Assembly: GCA_946887075.1 (NCBI GenBank)
Contig: CAMPKA010000011.1
Coordinates: 1-64,000 of the forward strand
DNA: 64,000 bases
Direction of reading: 5' to 3'
From: an uncultured Salinimicrobium sp.
GTDB taxonomy: Bacteria; Bacteroidota; Bacteroidia; Flavobacteriales; Flavobacteriaceae
Shown: piece after piece, positions 7,001 through 14,479 of the stretch
How positions within the stretch are numbered: position 1 is the stretch's first letter
Layout: each line of letters starts with the position of its first letter
Program-made: the position numbers and the translations under genes
Notes under the pieces: model-generated
Told to the model about the DNA's origin: nothing
The model's input: only the letters and a program-made list of their open reading frames with translations
Databases searched by the model: none

Positions 7001-7494
7001 AGTATCATGTGTTTGTATTTATTAAACATTCCGGATTTCAGCGGCGGCATAACGGAGGGTTAACACATGGGGCGGAGCAGGGGGCGCTAATTTATCTTGT
7101 GAACAAGTTATTACAGGTCACCAATTACATGCTTTTTCTTCAGCGCAATCGTCTTGAATTTCCAATTTTAAAAATTGAAGCTTCATGAAACTATTTCATC
7201 TCAATACAAAGTTATTACTTTTTTATTATTGCGAAATCTGGAGCTGGATGTGTATGTACCAAGTTCAACCTGCAGATCACTTATTTGTAATGGAACTTAC
7301 GAGGCACTCCTTACTCTTCGGTCCAGTTCCTGTATGAACTAGGTGCAAAAGCCGATATACTAAAGTGCTTTTTTTACCTTTCCAGTAGTTATATCACGTC
7401 TTCAGGAGCTTCTGAATGATCGTGTTTCTTATGAGAAGCCATTTCATGTTCTTGGCCAACAATCGAAAGCGTGATAGGATTTGATCAGGGATTT
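7001..7494. other. About 490 bp with no recognisable gene
   Basis: Only short frames with frequent stops are present. One 38-codon frame (about 7296-7411: TPYSSVQFLYELGAKADIL and onward) does not resemble a family I know. No clear repeat, promoter or structured RNA was seen. It may be decayed sequence at the right boundary of the accessory stretch. Confidence 0.5.
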
Positions 7495-10400
7495 TTAAAA
7501 TTTGAAGTTTAACATGACGCTGACCCTGTTGCCATCCTCCCCATGATATAATCCAATATTTCCTGTCACAGCATACAGGGCATTGATCCAGATGGATCCA
7601 CCATAGTCATAATGCCATTCTTTTGAAGGTTCCCCTGGCACCCACACCCGACCATAGTCGAATCCGGCCGTCACACCATAGATAATAGGGAGAAAAGTGT
7701 TTTTCCACAAGCCCAGGGCAGTCCTAAGGTCAGTGCTGTGAAAAAACGATTTTTCCCCGTTGAAGCGATGGTTGCGATACCCTCTTAGGTTACTGTTCCC
7801 ACCAAGATCTGCTGCATCATAGAAGGCATATCGGTCTCCGAAAATTACTTCACCACCTACTCTTGAGGCTAAAACAACTATATTCGACACCAACGGATAA
7901 TCGAACGAAAGATGCGACTGACCATATCCGAATGCAATATCATGTTCATCCAGGCTTCTTTTATAACCGGTTCGGAGATAGAAGTCACTTCCCAGGCTTG
8001 GATAGGAAGCATTGTTCTTATTGATAAAGTGGAAAATTCCTTCACCACCAAGATAGCGGTGCGGACTGAATATGGGATCGGCAATGGCAAAATTCTGGGC
8101 CAAAAAGCTTCCTTCGCGATGGACCACTTCCACACTCTGGAGATATGGCCTGAGTCTAAAAACAGAGGTTTCCTTGCGCCAGATCAAGGAAGGAGCAAAT
8201 CCCCATTCTTCCATCATGACCCTGTGGAATGGTTTTTCGACGCTTTCCCTGGGATATGAAGATTCGTTACCCCAACCAAAATAGTTATAGGAATAGTTGG
8301 GAGAGGAATATCTGGCTTCCAATCCCAGATTCCAGCCGTAGAAAACATGGGCGAATTCTGCTGAAGCATCCAGAGAAAACCCATCGCTGGCAAAGAAGTA
8401 AAGCCCTTCAAAGGTATAACGGCTTGTGAAAGGGTTCCTGACAAGACCGAAAGTGGTATATACATCCTTTACGCCTAAGGTGAAACCCGCATCCGGTTCA
8501 AATCCCGCGCTGGGCAGGATTTGGTTTTCCGAATACTTTCTTTTGAGATAATGATAATGATTAATCTCATAAGAATCGACCAAGCGCTTGTTGGAGCGTG
8601 GGTTTAAAATCGTATTTTCTGAAGAAGCCCGGTCATATAACCGTATGCCCCTGAGATTCTGAAAATCATAAACATCATTTTCGTGACCTCCGAGAGCCTT
8701 GATCTCTATCTTGGTACTGCCCCGGCCGGTAACCTTTATGGTATCCTCCCCGTCAAGACCATAGATCCAGATCTCTTCAGTCTGTGCTGGAAAATAGGAA
8801 TTTCGGAAGAGTTCCTCCTTTCCTTCTGAGATTATTATCTCTGTTGCCTCTTTGTGGCGCTTTATTTCAATACGATTGTCCTCCGAAGTACCAGTGAGCA
8901 CCTGAAATTCCTGAAGATAATTCCGATACCGCTTTGCGATCTGCATTAAATTCTTTCTACGCGCCTTAAGATCTTCCTGAATAGACTGGAGATCCTCCCC
9001 TTGAATCGATTCAGGGAGCTTGGAAAACGCTTTTGCGATCACCTCATCTGTGACGTTATTCTGAATAAATTTGACCTGTTCCTCCCACCGCTTCCAATCG
9101 GCATTTTTTATAAATCTCTGATCCAATGGATACCCGGACCAGTTGAAGCGTACGACATCTTCAATTTCCCCGTCATAGCTCTGCATTTTTCGCATCAGGG
9201 GAACTGCACCCTTGATAATATCAATGATAAAGCCGTCATACGTGCTGAAGGCATGATCTCTGTCCCTTGGGATAGGAACAAAGCGCCTGTTTTCCCCTTC
9301 TTCATGAAGCGCCCATCTCCACTGGTCCTGATGACGGTCCCAATCTCCGATGAGCATGTCGAATAATCTCGCCCTGATGTAGGCGTCCTGGTCTACCCAG
9401 CTGGTCGAGGAGTCCTTCAGTTCTTCTAGAAGATCCGAAGTGCTGAGAATATCATCGGGTGTGTGGAAAATTTCAAAGTTTTTGTTTTCGTCCCCTACAT
9501 GCGGCTCAAACATAAACAGAGCATTCCCGTAGTTCCGGTTATAGATCCCAAGAGGTTCCTGTTTTGGAAGATAATATAATTCCCGACTGGCATGAGGGAT
9601 ATTGATGGATTGCAGGAGGTCTCCTACTGCAAAAGGGGCGTATGGATGGGCAGTAGTAAAGAAGTCGGAAACAACCCGTTCAGCAAAGGTGTTGTCCAAA
9701 AAATCATGAATATAAGCATCGGGCACAAGGTCAGCCTGGATATACTGTAGTGGATCTTTGCGCATGGCTCTCAGGGTGAACTCATTTTCCTGATCGTTGA
9801 TCAGCCGCAAGGACCGGCTTTGCTGGCCTCCACCTTCTGCGATTGGGCGGAGGTTTTGCTGTAGGGAATCGAGGTAAAGGACGGGTACAGTCACCTCGGT
9901 CCCATATACTTCCCGGTAGTGTTCCCCCCAGAACCATTCATAAAGTTCGCTTTTTTCTGTCTCCTCATCGGAATAAATAGAGGCGGAAACCGGTTCTGAA
10001 AGCGGTTCAGGAAAAGCGATATCAATATCTTCAGCCTGTAATCGTTCCCTGGTGATCCTTTTCGAAAAAAGGAGTTCCTCCGCGCCCTTTTGAACAGCAA
10101 AGAAGGCAACCTCGGAAGAACCGTCCTCAAAAACGGTAAGGCGGGCAAAGCCTTTAGTGGCAGCAGCAAATTCGTCAGCTCCGGTATTTTTCACCGCTTG
10201 GATGGCTGAGCCAGACCCGCTGATAATCTGCGGATTTCTTTCATTGCTCAGGAATTGGAGGTTCCGATGATTCCCTGAAACAAAGATGACATCCTTGAAC
10301 TGACTTGCCAGGGTTTCCAGGCGACCCCGCAACGTTTGGTACTCGGGATTTTCATAAGCCTGTTGTCCAATGCCTGACAACTTTTCCAGGAGAGGAATTT

Positions 10401-11073
10401 TTGTGTTACTCATTGTGGGATGATGCACGGCAACGATGATGGTTTTCCCCTGGCTGTCTTTGAGGTCATCCTTAAATTCCGTGAAGAATTCCTCCCTTGT
10501 GCTATATTGGCAATCGGAGTTCATCTCCTCGTGGTCATCCCACTCTTCCAGGTACCACTGAGAATCCACGGTGATAAGGACTACCTCCTCACTTAGCTCT
10601 TCGTTCTCCACCGGGCACCCGTCATCTGGCCACAGATCCTTTTGGTCCTCCTTCTGGAGAAAGTCTTCAAGATCCTCAATGCTTTCAGGTGCGGCTTTGT
10701 TCCATTCATTGACACCCGGTGCAAATACGATCTTCCCGGAAAAACCGGTTAGCGGTGCAAGAATATCCCTCTGCAGGAAATCCTGTGTTTTCTGCCGGGA
10801 AAGGGAATCTTCTGGATATCCTTCCGGGGGGGTGAAATTTCCCAGGAGCAACACGCTCGAATGCTGTTCATTAGCGGCCATACTCGCTATGGCTTCCAGG
10901 ACTGCAGTCTCATCTGAATTTCCGGTGTTCGAGGTGACATACAATCTGTGAGAAATGGGCGGATCCTCCTGCGCCATCGCGGGAAAAATGGCCATCAAAA
11001 AGAAAAGGAACAAGAATTGCCTGTTGAAGGGAATCGGAATCGTTATGGGGAAAATGATCTTTTTCAAGTGCAA
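7495..11073 (-). CDS. Giant outer-membrane protein: degenerate calcineurin domain, kinase-like middle, BamA-type barrel
   Basis: This 1192-residue exported protein has a hydrophobic signal region around residues 18-35 ending in AMAQ. Residues 40-330 align with the calcineurin-like metallophosphatase seen at the N-terminus of this Bacteroidetes family, but metal-ligand motifs are altered: SNTGN (48-52), LGNF (77-80), GVNEW (120-124) and GNHRN (267-271); only HHP (217-219) stays canonical. Residues about 410-640 contain GGGQQSRSLRL, LFDMLIGDWDRHQDQWRW (near 576) and PIPRDRDHAF (near 605), reminiscent of catalytic and metal loops of HipA/CotH/PI-kinase-like folds. The C-terminal 350 residues are a BamA/TamA-type surface-antigen barrel with DLGGNSNLRGYRNHRF near 1096. 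It is probably outer-membrane anchored with soluble domains in the periplasm. It has no close operon partner. Confidence 0.82.
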   Translation of the reverse strand: MHLKKIIFPITIPIPFNRQFLFLFFLMAIFPAMAQEDPPISHRLYVTSNTGNSDETAVLEAIASMAANEQHSSVLLLGNFTPPEGYPEDSLSRQKTQDFLQRDILAPLTGFSGKIVFAPGVNEWNKAAPESIEDLEDFLQKEDQKDLWPDDGCPVENEELSEEVVLITVDSQWYLEEWDDHEEMNSDCQYSTREEFFTEFKDDLKDSQGKTIIVAVHHPTMSNTKIPLLEKLSGIGQQAYENPEYQTLRGRLETLASQFKDVIFVSGNHRNLQFLSNERNPQIISGSGSAIQAVKNTGADEFAAATKGFARLTVFEDGSSEVAFFAVQKGAEELLFSKRITRERLQAEDIDIAFPEPLSEPVSASIYSDEETEKSELYEWFWGEHYREVYGTEVTVPVLYLDSLQQNLRPIAEGGGQQSRSLRLINDQENEFTLRAMRKDPLQYIQADLVPDAYIHDFLDNTFAERVVSDFFTTAHPYAPFAVGDLLQSINIPHASRELYYLPKQEPLGIYNRNYGNALFMFEPHVGDENKNFEIFHTPDDILSTSDLLEELKDSSTSWVDQDAYIRARLFDMLIGDWDRHQDQWRWALHEEGENRRFVPIPRDRDHAFSTYDGFIIDIIKGAVPLMRKMQSYDGEIEDVVRFNWSGYPLDQRFIKNADWKRWEEQVKFIQNNVTDEVIAKAFSKLPESIQGEDLQSIQEDLKARRKNLMQIAKRYRNYLQEFQVLTGTSEDNRIEIKRHKEATEIIISEGKEELFRNSYFPAQTEEIWIYGLDGEDTIKVTGRGSTKIEIKALGGHENDVYDFQNLRGIRLYDRASSENTILNPRSNKRLVDSYEINHYHYLKRKYSENQILPSAGFEPDAGFTLGVKDVYTTFGLVRNPFTSRYTFEGLYFFASDGFSLDASAEFAHVFYGWNLGLEARYSSPNYSYNYFGWGNESSYPRESVEKPFHRVMMEEWGFAPSLIWRKETSVFRLRPYLQSVEVVHREGSFLAQNFAIADPIFSPHRYLGGEGIFHFINKNNASYPSLGSDFYLRTGYKRSLDEHDIAFGYGQSHLSFDYPLVSNIVVLASRVGGEVIFGDRYAFYDAADLGGNSNLRGYRNHRFNGEKSFFHSTDLRTALGLWKNTFLPIIYGVTAGFDYGRVWVPGEPSKEWHYDYGGSIWINALYAVTGNIGLYHGEDGNRVSVMLNFKF

Positions 11074-11210
11074 TTTCGTTCAGTGGCCAGTCAATATTCG
11101 AAAAAATGAACTGTTCCTCATAAAATTTAACTTTAAATAACAGTTTGGCCTGAAGGTAAGGGGGCGGCTTGGCCGGTGTTTTTCGCCAACCTTTTACAGG
11201 AACACCCCTT

Positions 11211-11660
11211 TTAATTGAGGTTTCTCTTCTGAAGAAAGAATCTTTTTAGCAGGTCTGAAGCCTCTTTGGCCAACACACCGGAACGTACAACAGTCTTTGG
11301 ATGGAGTTTTCCTCCTACTGATCTGTAACCCCTTACCGGATCCTCTGTACCAAAAACCAGTTCGGAGATTTGGCTCCAGTAAAGGGCGCCTGCACACATT
11401 TGGCAGGGTTCCAGGGTGACATACATGGTACACCCGTGCAAGTATTTACCTCCCAGAAATCCGGCCGCAGCAGTGATGGCCTGCATTTCTCCATGGGCGG
11501 TGACATCATTGAGGAGTTCGGTGAGGTTATGCCCCCGGGCTATTATCTGTTGATTTACAACAACAACAGCCCCCACCGGAATCTCTCCCTTATCGTACGC
11601 GGCATGGGCCTCCTGGAGTGCTTTCCGCATGAAATAAGCATCGTCAAAAACAAGTTCCAT
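11211..11660 (-). CDS. tadA: tRNA-specific adenosine deaminase / nucleoside deaminase
   Basis: This protein of about 149 residues belongs to the zinc-dependent cytidine/adenosine deaminase family. The TadA-type would convert adenosine-34 of tRNA-Arg(ACG) to inosine. LEPCQMCAG supplies the PCxxC zinc cysteines. The catalytic HAE motif reads HGE here (TAHGEMQAI), an Ala-to-Gly change that keeps both the ligand His and the catalytic Glu. I take the ATG at 11660 (MELVFDDAYFM) as the start. An in-frame TTG two codons earlier overlaps the -7 box TATTTTTG (11664-11671), which lies only 3 nt from the ATG, so the mRNA may be leaderless. It is divergent from dxs. Confidence 0.9.
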   Translation of the reverse strand: MELVFDDAYFMRKALQEAHAAYDKGEIPVGAVVVVNQQIIARGHNLTELLNDVTAHGEMQAITAAAGFLGGKYLHGCTMYVTLEPCQMCAGALYWSQISELVFGTEDPVRGYRSVGGKLHPKTVVRSGVLAKEASDLLKRFFLQKRNLN

Positions 11661-11663
11661 ATT

Positions 11664-11671
11664 CAAAAATA
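11664..11671 (-). promoter_or_regulatory. -7 box of tadA, almost abutting the start codon
   Basis: TATTTTTG on the minus strand fits TAnnTTTG and is separated from the ATG at 11660 by only 3 nt. With a start site 4-7 nt past the box, the transcript would have essentially no leader. Confidence 0.6.
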
Positions 11672-11684
11672 CGATTTCAAAATG

Positions 11685-11692
11685 TACCTTTG
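11685..11692 (+). promoter_or_regulatory. -7 box of dxs, 6 nt before the start codon
   Basis: TACCTTTG matches TAnnTTTG and ends 6 nt before the ATG at 11699. It is divergent from the tadA box, with 13 bp between the two. No obvious TTG -33 element was found. Confidence 0.55.
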
Positions 11693-11698
11693 TTCACA

Positions 11699-13495
11699 AT
11701 GCCGGAAACTATTCTAAATAAGATAGATTCTCCTGAAGATCTGAGGAAACTTTCAGTCTCAGAACTGCCTGCGGTGGCTGCAGAACTCCGGAAGTTCATC
11801 ATTGAAATCGTCGCAGCCAAAGAAGGGCATCTCGGGGCCAGTCTGGGGGTAGTGGAGCTGACCATTGCCCTGCATTACGTCTTTGATACTCCTGAAGATC
11901 TTCTTGTGTGGGATGTAGGACACCAGGCCTACGGGCACAAGATTCTCACCGGTCGTCGTAACATATTCCACACCAACCGGCAACTCCATGGTTTAAGCGG
12001 TTTCCCGAGACGGAATGAAAGCCCTTATGATACTTTCGGAGTGGGACACTCTTCCACTGCGATCTCCGCTGCCCTTGGAATGGCACTGGCTTCCCAACTC
12101 CAGGGAGCGCATGAGAGGCATCATATCGCTGTTGTGGGAGATGCTTCCATCGCCAGCGGAATGGCCTTTGAGGGATTGAATCATGCTGGTGTTACAGATG
12201 CCAATCTGTTGATCATCCTCAACGACAATGCCATTGGGATTGATCCGAGTGTCGGCGCCCTGAAGGATTATCTGACCCGTGCAAAAGTCGGATACAAACC
12301 TGCCCAGGACAACATTGTAGAAGCCCTCAATTTCCGTTATTTTGGTCCTGTGGATGGTCATGACCTGGAGGGGCTCGTTTCTGTCTTAAAGAGCCTGAAG
12401 CCGATCAAAGGACCCAAATTCCTTCACGTGATCACAACCAAAGGAAAGGGGTTAAAAAAGGCGGAGGAAGATCAGGTGAAATACCATGCCCCCGGAAAAT
12501 TTGAACCTGTTACTGGCGAACTTCTATCCGGTACGGACCAGGATGGTCCCCTGAAATTCCAGGATGTGTTCGGACTCACCTTGCTGGACTTGGCCCGCCG
12601 AAATAAAAAAATCATCGGGATCACTCCCGCAATGCCAACGGGCAGTTCTCTAAAGTACATGATGGAAGCTTTTCCAGACCGTGCCTTTGATGTCGGAATA
12701 GCAGAACAACATGCTGTCACTCTCGCCGCAGGCATGGCTATTCAAGGGTATACCGTGTATTGTAATGTCTATTCCACCTTTCTCCAAAGGGCATATGATC
12801 AAGTGATTCATGACGTCGCTTTACAAGATCTTCCGGTTATATTTTGTCTTGATCGCGCTGGTATTGTGGGAGAGGACGGAGCAACGCACCACGGGGCCTT
12901 CGACATCGCCTACCTTCGATGCATTCCGAACCTGGTAATTTTTGCACCCCTCGATGAGGTGGAATTGCGAAACATGTTGTATACTGCCCAGGAAAATCTC
13001 CCGGCGCATCCCCTGGTCATACGCTATCCCCGGGGAAGGGGTTATAGGGAAGACTGGGAGTTGCAGTTCGAGAAGATCCCGACGGGCAGGGGAAGGGAGT
13101 TGCGCAGGGGTGCGCGGCTTGCTGTACTCAGCTTAGGATCCATCGGCCAGAATGTTATCAAAGCCCTATCCGATCTTCCCGGCGCCGAAAAGGTGGCCCA
13201 CTATGATATGCGCTTTGCCAAACCGCTTGATGAAAGGCTGTTGCACGATATCCTGAGTAGATTTTCCCGGATTATCACGATAGAGGATGGAGTCGTGTCC
13301 GGAGGTTTTGGTTCCGCTGTTCTGGAATTCGCTGCACAACACGGATACCATCCCAAGGTGAAGTCGATGGGGATTCCGGATCGTTTTCTGGAACACGGGA
13401 AAGTTCAGGAATTACAAGAAATCGCAGAAATTGACGTTCAAAGTATAAAGAAAACCATTAGCCTTTGTTTAGCATCTCCAGAAACTGATCCATGA
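11699..13495 (+). CDS. dxs: 1-deoxy-D-xylulose-5-phosphate synthase
   Basis: This thiamine-diphosphate enzyme condenses pyruvate and glyceraldehyde 3-phosphate into DXP, the entry step of the MEP isoprenoid pathway. It is 598 residues from the ATG at 11699; an in-frame TTG at 11690 lies inside the promoter box and is rejected. Characteristic blocks are DVGHQAYGHKILTGR, then GDASIASGMAFEGLNHAG ... LNDNAIGIDPSVGAL (ThDP/Mg site, with GDA in place of GDG). Further on come the pyrimidine domain DVGIAEQHAVTLAAGMA and the transketolase C-terminal domain ending in IPDRFLEHG. Length is slightly below the E. coli enzyme. Its stop overlaps the start of the DUF3078 gene by 4 nt (ATGA). Confidence 0.96.
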   Translation: MPETILNKIDSPEDLRKLSVSELPAVAAELRKFIIEIVAAKEGHLGASLGVVELTIALHYVFDTPEDLLVWDVGHQAYGHKILTGRRNIFHTNRQLHGLSGFPRRNESPYDTFGVGHSSTAISAALGMALASQLQGAHERHHIAVVGDASIASGMAFEGLNHAGVTDANLLIILNDNAIGIDPSVGALKDYLTRAKVGYKPAQDNIVEALNFRYFGPVDGHDLEGLVSVLKSLKPIKGPKFLHVITTKGKGLKKAEEDQVKYHAPGKFEPVTGELLSGTDQDGPLKFQDVFGLTLLDLARRNKKIIGITPAMPTGSSLKYMMEAFPDRAFDVGIAEQHAVTLAAGMAIQGYTVYCNVYSTFLQRAYDQVIHDVALQDLPVIFCLDRAGIVGEDGATHHGAFDIAYLRCIPNLVIFAPLDEVELRNMLYTAQENLPAHPLVIRYPRGRGYREDWELQFEKIPTGRGRELRRGARLAVLSLGSIGQNVIKALSDLPGAEKVAHYDMRFAKPLDERLLHDILSRFSRIITIEDGVVSGGFGSAVLEFAAQHGYHPKVKSMGIPDRFLEHGKVQELQEIAEIDVQSIKKTISLCLASPETDP

Positions 13496-14460
13496 ACCAA
13501 TTTTATCTCCTCCTGTTCCTTTTATGTCTGCCAACCTTGCTTCATGCCCGCATTTCTGATACCACTGCGGTAGACACTGTCACTGTCGTAAATGAAAAAA
13601 TCACCTACTGGAAGAAGGTGAACAAGGTCGGTCTTAACCTTAATGAGGTCGCCTTTGTCAACTGGCATTCCGGTGGGAATAATTCCTTTTCCGCCCTGCT
13701 ACATGCTTTGTTCAGCCGGACCTACAAGAAAGAACTTCTCAACTGGAATAATTCTGTTTCGGTAAAGTATGGGTTCAATGCACAGGAAGGCAGGGAGCTC
13801 AGGAAGACTGAGGATCATCTTGAAATCAATTCGAATTTCGGATACAGACGTGACTCGATTTCTAACTGGTATTATTCTGCAAAACTCAACTTCAGTACAC
13901 AATTCACATATGGGTACCGGTATCCCAATACGGAAGAGCCCATATCCAAATTTATGGCGCCAGGTTATGCATTTGTGGGAGTGGGAACAGAATATTCCTC
14001 CCCTACAGAGGATCTGACGGTTTATGTTTCTCCGGTCACAGAGAAATCGACATTCGTTCTGGATCAAAGGATGGCCAATGAGGGCATGTTCGGGGTAACT
14101 CCGGCTATACGTGATGAGGAAGGAAATGTCATACAGGAAGGAGAAAAGGTGCGGACCCAATTCGGATTTCTGGTCAGCAGTGCTTTTAGTAAACAGATCT
14201 TCGAAAATATAGGACTGAGCAATCAACTGAGGTTGTATTCCGACTACCTCAACCAGTTTGGGAATATCGATGTGGATTGGGAACTAAATCTTGATCTTAA
14301 AGTTAACGATTATGTCAAGGCCAACGTGGGCTCTCATCTCAAATATGATGATGACGTGAAGTTTCAGCAGGATTACGACGGGGATGGGGAATTGGAAACC
14401 GGAGGGGCGAGGATCCAGTTCAAACAGCTTTTAGGAGTCGGAATCGTCTATCAGTTCTAG
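13492..14460 (+). CDS. DUF3078 outer-membrane-type protein
   Basis: This 322-residue protein has a signal peptide (FYLLLFLLCLPTLLHA). It matches the DUF3078 pattern of Bacteroidetes, with WKKVNKVGLNLNEVAFVNWHSGGNNSFSAL followed by alternating amphipathic strands and a terminal aromatic residue (VGIVYQF). A beta-barrel in the outer membrane is the likely structure; its function is unknown. It overlaps dxs by 4 nt and is therefore translationally coupled to it. An Asp-rich stretch (DYDGDGELETGG) near the end could bind calcium. Confidence 0.85.
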   Translation: MNQFYLLLFLLCLPTLLHARISDTTAVDTVTVVNEKITYWKKVNKVGLNLNEVAFVNWHSGGNNSFSALLHALFSRTYKKELLNWNNSVSVKYGFNAQEGRELRKTEDHLEINSNFGYRRDSISNWYYSAKLNFSTQFTYGYRYPNTEEPISKFMAPGYAFVGVGTEYSSPTEDLTVYVSPVTEKSTFVLDQRMANEGMFGVTPAIRDEEGNVIQEGEKVRTQFGFLVSSAFSKQIFENIGLSNQLRLYSDYLNQFGNIDVDWELNLDLKVNDYVKANVGSHLKYDDDVKFQQDYDGDGELETGGARIQFKQLLGVGIVYQF

Positions 14461-14479
14461 GCGACCTCCAACGAAGGGA

